DNA of 33,647 bases, from positions 1 through 33,647 of the forward strand of contig JACVCK010000008.1 in the NCBI GenBank assembly GCA_016742055.1, given 5' to 3'. The notes beneath the pieces are model-generated. The model was not told where the DNA came from. It made no database searches and saw only the letters and a list, made by a program, of their open reading frames with translations. Source of the DNA: Phycisphaerales bacterium (GTDB lineage: Bacteria; Planctomycetota; Phycisphaerae; Phycisphaerales; UBA1924). A program made the position numbers and the translations under genes. Below, in pieces: positions 1-7,407 of this stretch (its first letter is position 1; each line of letters opens with the position of its first letter).

Positions 1-286
1 CGTGCCCGCGGCGCCAGGGCAGGACGGCGCCGGAGGCGTCCTTCACCACGAAGTCCACCACGTTCTGAATCGGGCCGCTCGGGTTGTGATTGCCCGGCGT
101 CCATTCGACGTAGCGAAGGTCCAGGTCCTCACCATCCGGCGCCCAGGCGTCGGGGATGGTGATGGTGGTGTGGACCAGCCGGCGCGCGATGTCCGTGGCG
201 TCCACCTGCACGCTCATGACGTCGGAGGCGCCGTGCGCCAGCGCGCCGCCGAGGAGGGTCAGCACGATCAATGAAGCGCGGTTCAT
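1..286 (-). CDS. Secreted M61-type (glycyl aminopeptidase-like) protein, N-terminal fragment
   Basis: Only the first 95 codons are inside the window; the gene runs off the left edge. Read on the minus strand from the ATG at 286, it starts with a signal-peptide-like stretch (MNRASLIVLTLLGGALAHG). A beta-rich segment follows with the patterns VHTTITIPDAWAP, RYVEWTPGNHNPSG and IQNVVDFVVKDASG. The W-T-P-G turn and the following N-V-x-x-F/D pattern resemble the N-terminal domain of peptidase family M61. The catalytic HExxH domain would lie outside the window, so activity cannot be judged. There is no Shine-Dalgarno sequence. A TACCCT hexamer ends 6 bases before the ATG, suggesting a leaderless message. 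It lies downstream of the PDZ gene but is separated from it by a terminator, so it is probably its own unit. The family assignment is an inference from short motifs. Confidence 0.6.
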   Translation of the reverse strand, partial: MNRASLIVLTLLGGALAHGASDVMSVQVDATDIARRLVHTTITIPDAWAPDGEDLDLRYVEWTPGNHNPSGPIQNVVDFVVKDASGAVLPWRRGH

Positions 287-292
287 GGGCAC

Positions 293-298
293 AGGGTA
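293..298 (-). promoter_or_regulatory. Putative -10 element (TACCCT) of the M61-like gene
   Basis: On the minus strand TACCCT is followed by six bases (GTGCCC) and then the ATG. No Shine-Dalgarno sequence is present, so transcription would start at or next to the start codon. I see no good -35 hexamer. The same arrangement recurs at several other genes here. Confidence 0.4.
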
Positions 299-312
299 GC
301 CCAGGGCGCGCG

Positions 313-349
313 CAAAGAAAAACGCGGCCGTGTGCGTCGCACGGCCGCG
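313..349 (-). terminator. Rho-independent terminator after the sigma/PDZ operon
   Basis: A perfect 10-bp stem (CGCGGCCGTG at 323-332 with CACGGCCGCG at 340-349) encloses a 7-base loop. On the minus strand it is followed by TTTTTCTTTG (322-313). The U-tract is only on the minus side, so it should end the transcript of the PDZ gene, whose stop codon is about 140 bases upstream. A second imperfect hairpin sits just after that stop codon (about 458-490) but has no U-tract. Confidence 0.85.
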
Positions 350-491
350 CTTCATGAGGGACCAGCCCGTCCCTCGGAGAGTCTTGCGTGGGCCTTTCCC
401 AGCCCCCGCTCGTGAGGAGTACGTTGCAGTGGGACGCTCGGTTCCGTTCCGGGTTCCGCGGGGCTCCGACTTCTTTTTCGGAATCCCCGCC

Positions 492-1649
492 TCAGTTTTT
501 CTCGGCCAGTTTCTGCAGGAGCGCTTCGATCCGGTCCATGCGCTCCTCGATACTCTTCAACCGCTCGTCCGCGGGGGTGGTTGCGGAGCCCGACGGAAGA
601 AATCGGTACGCGCCGGCGGGGGGCGCCGGCTGGGCGCCGGGCGCGGCGGGGGCCGGCGGGGCCGCCGGGGCCATGATCACCGCCTGACGGCCCTGATCCC
701 CAAAGAATCGCACGCGAGGAAGGTCGATCTCGACGTCGAGATTCTCCAGCGACTCGCGGACGCGCTGGAGCGCCGCCTCGAGTTTGGCGCGTTCGGCGTC
801 GTCAAGTTTGAGGTCAAGTTTGTCCCACTCCTGCGAGAGCCGGTCCATCGCCTCCTCCCACGCGACGCGCCCGTGCTCCAACTGCGCCCGGAGTTGCTCC
901 ACCGAGGCCTCCCAAGCGCCGCCCCGGACCATCGCCTCGATCTGCCCCGCATTCGGCCCCTCGGCGGTCCCCCGGAAGGTGTACGCCATCGGCGTCGGCG
1001 CCTCGCCCAGCGTCACCGTCACGTCCTGATGCTTGCCGCCACGCAGCACGCGGAGTTCGAGCGTCTCACCCGGCTTCTTCGCGGCGATGGCCTTCCGAAG
1101 CGCGTCGGCGCCGGCCTCGTCCGATCCGGCGACGGCGACGACGATGTCGTGCGGAAGAACCCCGGCCTTGTCCGCCGGCTGGCCGGGCGTGACGGTCGTG
1201 ATCGTCACGACCGAGCCCGGGCGAAGGCTGAGTTGCGCGGCGGTCGTCTCATCGAGATCGCCGAGGGTCACGCCCATGAACGCGCGGGGCTCGGCGCTGG
1301 CGACCCACACCTGCCGGTCGTCCAACCGACCGGCGCCGTCCACCTTCCAGACACCCGTCCCGGCCGCGGAAACGTTGAACTCCTTGATGAGTTCGCCCTT
1401 CTCATCCAGCACGCGGATCGTCTCGCCCGCGCGCACGACGCGCTCGTCGGGGACGCGCTTGCCGTCCACGAACGCCGCGGCCTCATCGCCGCGGATCGTC
1501 AACTGCACCGTCGAGCCGTCGGCGCCCGTGACGGTGATGTTCGTCGAGGCGCGCGATCCCGAGGCCCGGGGGGCCTCGGCCTGCTGGGCGAGCGCGGGCG
1601 CCGCGGCCGCCAGGCCGCAGACGAGAGTGAGTGTGGCAAGAGTCCGCAT
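492..1649 (-). CDS. Secreted PDZ-domain protein with coiled-coil regions
   Basis: The protein has 385 residues. It starts with a signal peptide (MRTLATLTLVCG... ending ALAQ), then a beta-rich region. A PDZ domain follows (roughly residues 115-220, containing FMGVTLGD, the GQPADKAGVLPHD turn and LRVLRGG). Next come a charged helical stretch rich in E, R, L and K (about 245-310) and a proline/alanine-rich linker. The C-terminus is a short heptad-like helix (RLKSIEERMDRIEALLQKL). PDZ domains bind C-termini or exposed peptides; no protease catalytic domain is visible, so this is probably an envelope scaffold or sensor. An AGGAG at 1658-1662 sits 8 bases before the ATG at 1649 and only 2 bases before the ATG at 1655, so 1649 is the better start. 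It is the last gene of the sigma/anti-sigma operon, 39 bases after the anti-sigma candidate, and may act in that stress circuit (inference). Confidence 0.8.
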   Translation of the reverse strand: MRTLATLTLVCGLAAAAPALAQQAEAPRASGSRASTNITVTGADGSTVQLTIRGDEAAAFVDGKRVPDERVVRAGETIRVLDEKGELIKEFNVSAAGTGVWKVDGAGRLDDRQVWVASAEPRAFMGVTLGDLDETTAAQLSLRPGSVVTITTVTPGQPADKAGVLPHDIVVAVAGSDEAGADALRKAIAAKKPGETLELRVLRGGKHQDVTVTLGEAPTPMAYTFRGTAEGPNAGQIEAMVRGGAWEASVEQLRAQLEHGRVAWEEAMDRLSQEWDKLDLKLDDAERAKLEAALQRVRESLENLDVEIDLPRVRFFGDQGRQAVIMAPAAPPAPAAPGAQPAPPAGAYRFLPSGSATTPADERLKSIEERMDRIEALLQKLAEKN

Positions 1650-1688
1650 GTTCATCGCTCCTAAAAGCACAACGAGTGGTTCGAAAGT

Positions 1689-2312
1689 TCAGATGGGGTC
1701 GGGGTTTGCGGGCTGAATCCGCGGGGCGACAGGCAGGGGCGTGGGGCGGCCGAGGTCGTCCTCGCCCATGCGATAGACGTCCTGCACGCGCACGCGCTCG
1801 AGCACCTGCCGGAGATAGATGACGTCGGAGCCCTGCCCGTCGGCCAGGGGCCGGCTCTCGACCATCACCATCGGCAACTCGGCGAGGACGCGCCCTTCGC
1901 GCTTGCCCTCGTCGAGGTAGCGGTTCATCAGTTCATCGGGGTTCATCAGCGACACGGGAGCCAACGTCGACATCTGCCCGCCCACCGGGCCGGAGGCGAT
2001 GTTGAACCGGCTCGCGCCGGCCCACGCCAGCGCCACGGCCGCCGCCGCCGCCCAGCCCGCATACGAACGCCAGCGCATCGACAGCCGCACGCCCGAATCC
2101 GCCAGGAACTCCGGCGCCTCCACGAGTTCGGCGATGGTGAGCGCGTCGTCCACTGCGCGCTCCAACTCGGCGTGCCGACGCTGAGCGGCGGCCAGGCGGG
2201 TCCAGACCGTCGCGTCGATCGCCGCCAGGGATTCCAGTTCCTGCCAGTCGGAGGGGGAGGCCTCGCCGTCGGTCACGCGTCCGATCAGAATTTCTTCGCG
2301 GTTCGGGTGCAT
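1689..2312 (-). CDS. Probable membrane anti-sigma factor
   Basis: The protein has 207 residues and follows the ECF sigma gene with only two bases between that gene's TGA and this ATG, so the two are translationally linked. The first ~80 residues are acidic and helical (MHPNREEILIGRVTDGEAS...). One transmembrane helix follows (about residues 84-103, YAGWAAAAAVALAWAG). The ~100-residue remainder would be periplasmic; it contains MSTLAPVSLMNPDELMNRYLDEGK and RVQDVYRMGEDD. This layout, cytoplasmic sigma-binding domain / one helix / extracytoplasmic domain, is that of ECF anti-sigma factors. I see no cysteine and no HxxxCxxC zinc motif, so it is not a ZAS-type anti-sigma factor. The function rests on gene order and topology; I do not recognise a named family. 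Confidence 0.65.
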   Translation of the reverse strand: MHPNREEILIGRVTDGEASPSDWQELESLAAIDATVWTRLAAAQRRHAELERAVDDALTIAELVEAPEFLADSGVRLSMRWRSYAGWAAAAAVALAWAGASRFNIASGPVGGQMSTLAPVSLMNPDELMNRYLDEGKREGRVLAELPMVMVESRPLADGQGSDVIYLRQVLERVRVQDVYRMGEDDLGRPTPLPVAPRIQPANPDPI

Positions 2313-2314
2313 GG

Positions 2315-2875
2315 TCAGGCTCCGAGTCCTTCTGGGCTGATGCCCTCACGCTCCAGTTCCTCCCGGAGCATCCGACGCGCGCGGGCCAGGCGCGTCTCCA
2401 CCGTCGTCACCGGCACGCCGAGGGTGTCGGCGATCTGCCGGTACGACATCCCCCGCACGCACTGCAGGATCAGCGGCTCGCGGTACTCCGGGCGCAGCCG
2501 GTGGGCCGCGGCCAGGGCCCGCCGCCCTTCCTCGACCGTCGCCAGCGGCGCCGGCGCGTCGTGAGCGCCCTCGTGCTCCGCGGCGCCCCCCGATCGAACG
2601 ATCCGCATGCGGACCTTGCGCCGCCGCCCCGCCGTGCGCGCGACGTTGATCGCCACGCTCCGAAGCCACGGGCGCACCAGCGAAGGGTCGCGCACGCGGT
2701 GCACCTGCTTGACCACGCGGACGGCGACCTCCTGGAGCAGGTCCTCAAGTTCCGCGTCGCGGGGCATGTGAGCGAGCACGATCGCCGCGACCCAGCGCCG
2801 ATGGGTCTCCCAGAGGGCGCGCACCGCCTCCGGGTCTCCCCGCATCGCTCGTTCGGCTTGGGTCAGGGGATCCAT
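2315..2875 (-). CDS. ECF-type RNA polymerase sigma factor
   Basis: The protein has 186 residues, the usual size of ECF sigma factors. Region 2 carries the DLLQEVAVRVVKQVHRVRD and RPWLRSVAINVARTAGRRR segments (core binding and -10 recognition). Region 4 carries LRPEYREPLILQCVRGMSYRQIADTLGVPVTTVETRLARARRMLREEL, a typical helix-turn-helix for the -35 element. Two to three alanine/proline/histidine-rich turns link the regions. I chose the ATG at 2875 (MDPLTQAERAMRGD) because homologues begin just before region 2; a longer in-frame opening up to 3148 is low-complexity and runs into tatC. The Shine-Dalgarno is weak (GGAG 12 bases upstream). The gene heads the operon sigma factor / anti-sigma candidate / PDZ protein and is probably released by an envelope signal (inference). 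Confidence 0.9.
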   Translation of the reverse strand: MDPLTQAERAMRGDPEAVRALWETHRRWVAAIVLAHMPRDAELEDLLQEVAVRVVKQVHRVRDPSLVRPWLRSVAINVARTAGRRRKVRMRIVRSGGAAEHEGAHDAPAPLATVEEGRRALAAAHRLRPEYREPLILQCVRGMSYRQIADTLGVPVTTVETRLARARRMLREELEREGISPEGLGA

Positions 2876-2949
2876 GGGGCTGGCGTTCTCCGAACCAGTA
2901 AGACGCACGAGGGAGCCGTTCCTGTCGGCAAGGGCGTGAGTTTCCTGCT

Positions 2950-2974
2950 GGACGGCCCCGGGCGGGGCCTGTCC
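2950..2974. other. GC-rich hairpin in the sigma/tatC divergent spacer
   Basis: GGAC-GGCCCC (2950-2959) pairs with GGGGCC-(T)-GTCC (2964-2974) around a GGGC loop, giving a 10-bp stem with one bulge. Neither side has a U-tract, so it is not a terminator. It lies in the 179-base region that must hold the promoters of both divergent units. Its role is unknown and it may simply reflect high G+C content. Confidence 0.3.
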
Positions 2975-3054
2975 GACTATCCTGACCGCCCCCGGAGCGG
3001 CCCCGGAAAGCCCCTCGGTCGTCCGGGCATCGTCGGCTTTGAGGAACTGCCGCC

Positions 3055-4029
3055 ATGCTCCCGCCCGCCGCCCAGGCCATGTCATTCGGCGACCACCTCG
3101 AGGAGTTGCGCCGGCGACTGATCGTGGCGATGCTCGGGGTGATCCCAATCCTGGCTGTTTGCCTTGTGTTCGGTAAGTCCATCCTGATCTTCCTCCTGCA
3201 GCCGCTCAAGAATCAACTCCTCCGCGCCGGACAGGCGCCCACGCTCCAGGCGCTCAGCCCGGTCGAGACGTTCGGCGCGTACGTCAAGGTCTCGACGGTC
3301 GCCGCGGTCCTGATCTCGGTCCCGTGGCTCCTGGCGCAACTCTGGCTGTTCGTTCGGCCGGGCCTGTACGAGAATGAGCGTCGCTTCGCGCGCCTGCTGA
3401 TGCCGATGAGCGTGGCGCTGACGGCCGCGGGCGCGGCGTTCCTCTATTACGCGATGCTGCCGGTCGCGCTGTTCTTCCTGATCTCCTTCGGCGCGGGCCT
3501 GGCGCAGCCGAACGTGCCGTCGGCGCCGCTGCCCGAGGGTGTTTCGATTTCATCCTTGGCGGTGCTCGACGCGGACCCGATCGACGCGCCGGTGGGCTCG
3601 GCATGGGTGCTGCGCCCCACGAACCAACTCCGGGTGAAGGTCGAGCCCGCGACGATCCTGACCACGGCTCTGACCCCCGGCGCCCTCATCGCCCAGCAGT
3701 ACCGCGTGAAGGAGTACGTGGACCTGATCTTCGTGCTGGGGCTGGTCTTCGCGCTGGCGTTCCAGACGCCCATCGTGGTGCTGCTGCTCTCGTGGGTCGG
3801 CATCGTCGAGCCGCGCGAACTGGCCAAGCGGCGCCGGCACGCCTTCGCGCTCTGCGCCGTCTTGGGCGCCGTGCTGACGCCCACGGGCGACCCCGCGTCG
3901 ATGATGCTGCTCACGCTGCCGCTGTACTTTCTCTTCGAGTTGGGCCTGACGTTGGCGCGGGCGCTGCCCGCGAGCCGCGTGGCGGGCCCCGCCCCCACGC
4001 GGGACGGCGCGATGGACGACGAGGGCTGA
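3055..4029 (+). CDS. tatC: Sec-independent protein translocase TatC
   Basis: TatC is the multi-spanning receptor of the twin-arginine pathway, which recognises RR signal peptides of folded proteins. The N-terminus MSFGDHLEELRRRLIVA is the classic TatC signature. Six hydrophobic helices follow, including LLISVPWLLAQLWLFVRPGLYENER, FVLGLVFALAFQTPIVVLLL and the final LLTLPLYFLFELGL. At 324 residues it is longer than the usual ~250. The excess is mainly a ~70-residue hydrophilic stretch (about residues 150-219) between helices 3 and 4, which should face the periplasm. GAGGA at 3041-3045 is 9 bases before the ATG at 3055, so I prefer that start over the ATG at 3079. tadA begins two bases after its stop. 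No tatA/tatB is in the window. Confidence 0.95.
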   Translation: MLPPAAQAMSFGDHLEELRRRLIVAMLGVIPILAVCLVFGKSILIFLLQPLKNQLLRAGQAPTLQALSPVETFGAYVKVSTVAAVLISVPWLLAQLWLFVRPGLYENERRFARLLMPMSVALTAAGAAFLYYAMLPVALFFLISFGAGLAQPNVPSAPLPEGVSISSLAVLDADPIDAPVGSAWVLRPTNQLRVKVEPATILTTALTPGALIAQQYRVKEYVDLIFVLGLVFALAFQTPIVVLLLSWVGIVEPRELAKRRRHAFALCAVLGAVLTPTGDPASMMLLTLPLYFLFELGLTLARALPASRVAGPAPTRDGAMDDEG

Positions 4030-4031
4030 CC

Positions 4032-4559
4032 ATGCCCCGCGCCGTCGAGCCAATGAAACCGACCGATCTGGACCGCCGGGCCATGCGCCGCGCGCTGCGC
4101 CTGGCCCGAGCCGCCGCGGCCGCGGGCGAGGCGCCCGTCGGCGCCGTGATCTACGAAACGTCCACCGGCAGGGCGCTGGGCGCGGCCCACAACCTCCGCG
4201 AGGCCGACGCCGACCCGTGCGCGCACGCCGAACTGCTGGCAATCCGGGCGGCGGCCGCAGCGCTGGGGGACTGGCGGCTCAACGCCTGCACGCTCGTGGT
4301 GACGCTTGAGCCGTGCGCCATGTGCGCGGGGGCGATCGTCAACGCGCGCGTCGGGCGGCTGGTCTACGGCGCTTCGGACCCCAAGGCCGGAGCGGTCGAA
4401 TCGCTGTTCCGCATCTGCTCGGACGCGCGTCTCAACCACCGGCCCGAGATCGTGGCCGGCGTCATGGCCGAGCCGAGCGCCGCGCTGCTCCGGTCGTTCT
4501 TCCGCGCCCGGCGCGGCGCCGTCAAGCCGCCCAAGCCGCGGCGCGGCCCTCAGGCCTGA
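4032..4559 (+). CDS. tadA: tRNA-specific adenosine deaminase TadA (or close nucleoside deaminase)
   Basis: The protein has 175 residues. It shows the zinc deaminase fold: CAHAELLAI (His ligand and catalytic Glu), then LEPCAMCAGAI (the two Cys ligands, PCxxC). EAPVGAVI lies near the start and GRLVYGASDPKAGAVES after the second motif, matching TadA, which converts A34 to inosine in tRNA-Arg(ACG). The C-terminus has the expected RSFFRARR helix. A guanine or cytosine deaminase of the same superfamily is less likely given the DPKAGA segment. The ATG at 4032 follows the tatC stop by two bases, with GAGGG just upstream, so tatC-tadA are probably co-transcribed. The 3' end overlaps the convergent glycosyltransferase gene by ten bases. 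Confidence 0.9.
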   Translation: MPRAVEPMKPTDLDRRAMRRALRLARAAAAAGEAPVGAVIYETSTGRALGAAHNLREADADPCAHAELLAIRAAAAALGDWRLNACTLVVTLEPCAMCAGAIVNARVGRLVYGASDPKAGAVESLFRICSDARLNHRPEIVAGVMAEPSAALLRSFFRARRGAVKPPKPRRGPQA

Positions 4560-7171
4560 ATGGGAGAGGGGGACGGGTCTGCGGGTTCGGCGCGCCGTTC
4601 CTCGTCGTCAGGCCGCCGGATGCCCAGCGTGGCGAGGTGGTCGTGCCAGGCGTCCACGTGGGCCTTCCAGAAGTGATCGAACGAGGCCCTGATGCTGTAC
4701 CGCGCCATCCGCGTGTGCGCCGCCCGCCCCATCCGCCGGCGTCGGTCGCCGTCCTCGATGAGCGCGAGCATCGTGCGCTCCCAGGCGTCGGCGTCGTCGG
4801 CCGGCAGCACGAACCCGGTGAGGTCGTGGTCCACGACCTCCTTGGGGCCGCCCTGATCGGTGACGATCACTGGCAGACCCGACGCCTGGCTCTCCATCAC
4901 CACCTGCCCCAGCGTGTCGGTGGTGGACGCGAACGCGAAGAAATCGCTCGAGGCGTAGATCGCGGAGAGTTCGTCGCCGTGCCGGAAGCCCAGGAAATGG
5001 GCGCGGCAGCCCTGGAGTTCCTCCTGCATCTGCTTCCGGTACGGCCCGTCGCCGACGATGATCAGTTCGGCGTTGAGCCCACGCTGGCGTGCCCGCTCGG
5101 CCACGCGCTTCCACACGCGCGTCATCGCGGGGAGGTTCTTCTCGACGCTGACGCGCCCCACGTACAGGCACTTCACGCTCGTCGTCGAGACGCCGGGGAA
5201 CCGCGCCCAGAGCCCCGGGTCGCGGTACCGCGTGTGGAACGCGTCGGTGTCCAGGCCCGGAAGCAGCGCCACGATCCGATCCCGGTTCAGGCCGAGGTTC
5301 GCGAGCGAATCGACGTAGTCGGTCGAGCGCGTGAAGATCGCGGTGAACGGGCGGTAGAAGAACCGCATGTACGCCTCGGCCGCCTTCGTGAAGGCGTGGT
5401 CGTCGAACAGGTGGTCCACGTACGCCGGGAAGTCCGTGTGGTACACGCCGAGCGCCGGCACTCGCAGCATCCGCGCCGCCAGGTAGCCGATCATCCCCAC
5501 CGGGCCCGGCGTCGAGATGTGGATCACGTCGGGCTGGTGCTCGTCCACGTGGCGCAGGATCCGCATCAGCGGCGGCAGCACGATCTCCAGTTGCTCGTAC
5601 CGCGGCATCTTCGTGGCGAACGCCGGAGCGAAGTTGTGGATGTTGGGCCAGTCGGGCGTTTTGAACGTCGTGCTCGTCACCACGCGCAGGTCGTGCCCGG
5701 TCTTGTTGGCCTGCTCGGCGACGTTCTGAATGAATCGGCAGACGCCGTTGACGTCGCCGAGGGTGTCCGTGAAGAGACTCACCCGCATGGGGCGGTCGAG
5801 CGGGCTCGCGCCCGAACCCGGCGCCGCGGAGTCGTGCTGCAGTCGTTCGAGCATCTGTCGCTCTTTGTTCTGGTGGAACAGCGAGATGATGTACGGGATG
5901 CGCGCGGCCTGGACGATGGCGTACGAGGTCAGGTGGTCCACCATCCCCGCCTTGTCGCGCTCGCGGATGGCGCGGACGGCGCCGGAGGCCATCGCGCGCC
6001 CCAGCGCCTCGGACAGATCGTCGGAGAACTCGGCCATGCGCGCGTGCTGCGCGATCGCGGGCCCGTCCTTCGCCCACGAGCCGGGGTCCAGCAGGCCGGC
6101 CAGATCGGGGTACTTCTCCAGGAGCGGTTTGGGTTCCGAACGCAGCGCGTCACCGATCGCCAGCGCCGGGCCCTCACGCAGCCCCTGGCGCTTGAGCGTG
6201 TCCCACACCAGCGCCGGCTTGCCCGGACGGGGCAGGTCCAGCCCCGCGAATTTCGCCAGTTTGCTCGCCACAACCTGCTGACGCGGCTTGGCCCGGCCGT
6301 GCAGGTTCTCGGCGTACCAGCGCAGGCCCACGGCCGTCAGTTGATGCGCCAGCAGGTCCGAGCGCCCCGTCGCGCCGCCCACAGCCGCCTCCGCGTTCAT
6401 CACCCGACGCAGGAACTCCGCGCCGTCGGCGATCTTCCGCCCGTCCTCCCGCCGCACGGCCGTCCATGTGCGCCCCAGGTTCAGCAGGCCGTGGTCGTCG
6501 GAGCCGCCCGTGACGGCCTTCTCCCACGCCTTGGGCCAGAGCGGCTCGCGCCCGTGCTTCTCGGCGAGCGCCCGCAGGCGCGCGGGGTTGAGCCCCGCGA
6601 GGTAGCGCTCCAGCGCGCACGAGTGCGCCCCCGAGTGTGCGCCGTTCACCAACTCGAACGCCCGGAACAGCAGCGTGCAGCGCTCGAGGTGCCAGGGGCT
6701 CATCCGCCCGTTCTGCACGTACAGCGGGTGCGCCAGCGCGTGCGCCAGGCCCCGCAGGCGGACCCAATCAGCGAACTGGTACACATCCTCGCGCAGGCGG
6801 AGGGCGCCGATCTCCTCGTGCTGGTCGGCGGTCAGCCCCCAGACCAGCACGTGGAGTTTGCAGTGGTCCTCAGGGAAGTACACCGTCACTTCCTCGCCGA
6901 CGACCACGCCCTCGAACCCGCGCTCGACCAGTTCCATGGCGCCGCGGACCTCGTCGTGGTCGGTGATCGTCACCAGGTCCATCCCGCGGGCCCGGGCCTG
7001 GTCGTAGACTTTTTCGGGGGGTGAGAAGCACTCCGGGCAATCCACGACGCCCAGCGCCGCGACCACCGGGCGATCGCTCGCCCAGGAATGGCAGTGCATG
7101 TCCATCCGGGTGACGCCGGGTAGCCCGACATCCAGCCCGCAGTCCCAGTGGTTGCGTCCGGGGGAGTTCAT
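4550..7171 (-). CDS. PHP-domain phosphoesterase fused to a GT4 glycosyltransferase
   Basis: The 873-residue protein joins two enzymes. The N-terminal PHP domain (about 22-330) has DMHCHS (H26, H28), LVTITDHDEVRG, VVGEEVTVYF, HALAHPLYV and a late GGSDDHG. These are the metal-ligand motifs of PHP phosphoesterases, so it looks catalytically intact. A helical linker of ~120 residues follows. The C-terminal half (from ~462, MRVSLFTDTLGDVNGV) is a GT-B fold GT4 glycosyltransferase with CLYVGRVSVEKNL, LIIVGDGPYRK and TLGQVVMESQASGLPVI (the E-x7-E-like region). The sugar and acceptor are unknown; GT4 relatives with the GDVNGV start include mannosyl- and glycolipid transferases. AAGGAGG at 7182-7188 lies 10 bases before the ATG at 7171, which decides against an upstream TTG at 7246. 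It stands alone, convergent with tadA. Confidence 0.85.
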   Translation of the reverse strand: MNSPGRNHWDCGLDVGLPGVTRMDMHCHSWASDRPVVAALGVVDCPECFSPPEKVYDQARARGMDLVTITDHDEVRGAMELVERGFEGVVVGEEVTVYFPEDHCKLHVLVWGLTADQHEEIGALRLREDVYQFADWVRLRGLAHALAHPLYVQNGRMSPWHLERCTLLFRAFELVNGAHSGAHSCALERYLAGLNPARLRALAEKHGREPLWPKAWEKAVTGGSDDHGLLNLGRTWTAVRREDGRKIADGAEFLRRVMNAEAAVGGATGRSDLLAHQLTAVGLRWYAENLHGRAKPRQQVVASKLAKFAGLDLPRPGKPALVWDTLKRQGLREGPALAIGDALRSEPKPLLEKYPDLAGLLDPGSWAKDGPAIAQHARMAEFSDDLSEALGRAMASGAVRAIRERDKAGMVDHLTSYAIVQAARIPYIISLFHQNKERQMLERLQHDSAAPGSGASPLDRPMRVSLFTDTLGDVNGVCRFIQNVAEQANKTGHDLRVVTSTTFKTPDWPNIHNFAPAFATKMPRYEQLEIVLPPLMRILRHVDEHQPDVIHISTPGPVGMIGYLAARMLRVPALGVYHTDFPAYVDHLFDDHAFTKAAEAYMRFFYRPFTAIFTRSTDYVDSLANLGLNRDRIVALLPGLDTDAFHTRYRDPGLWARFPGVSTTSVKCLYVGRVSVEKNLPAMTRVWKRVAERARQRGLNAELIIVGDGPYRKQMQEELQGCRAHFLGFRHGDELSAIYASSDFFAFASTTDTLGQVVMESQASGLPVIVTDQGGPKEVVDHDLTGFVLPADDADAWERTMLALIEDGDRRRRMGRAAHTRMARYSIRASFDHFWKAHVDAWHDHLATLGIRRPDDEERRAEPADPSPSPIQA

Positions 7172-7359
7172 TCTGCCGGTCCCTCCTTGGACCCGCGGCC
7201 CTGGACGCTCCATCGCCCGGCCCGCCGGCTCCTCGGTGTCAGACAACGTACTGCGCCCTGACGCAGCGTGAAGAGCATACGCCGCTAAGTTTCAGTTAGG
7301 GTTCTCCCCACGCCGCTTTCACGCGGAGGCCTTTCGGATGGCCATATCGTTTCAATCAC

Positions 7360-7377
7360 ACGGGGCGCCGGCCCCGT
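7360..7377. other. Short hairpin in the leader of the AhpD-like gene
   Basis: ACGGGGC (7360-7366) pairs with GCCCCGT (7371-7377) around a GCCG loop, 30 bases before the ATG at 7408. There is no T-run of useful length after it. It may be a leader structure or chance in GC-rich DNA. The rest of the 236-base spacer (7172-7407) shows no convincing promoter hexamer pair. Confidence 0.25.
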
Positions 7378-7407
7378 TTCCAAGCCCTCGCACACAGGAG
7401 CCAGCCC

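Noticed and set aside
2-274. Small plus-strand open frame at the left edge
   Set aside because: The minus strand encodes a signal peptide and M61-like motifs over the same bases; the plus frame is compositional noise.
458-490. Hairpin directly after the PDZ gene stop codon
   Set aside because: The stem is imperfect and lacks a U-tract; the convincing terminator is at 313-349.
2899-2922. ECF-type autoregulatory promoter (GGAAC ... CGTC) before the sigma gene
   Set aside because: GGAAC (2922-2918) and CGTCTTA (2905-2899) are present on the minus strand, but the spacer is only 12 bases, against the usual ~16-17, so I do not call it.
4313-7024. A 903-codon open frame on the plus strand
   Set aside because: It is the antisense shadow of the PHP-glycosyltransferase gene. 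Its translation is Arg/His/Val-rich with no recognisable domain, as expected from high third-position G+C.
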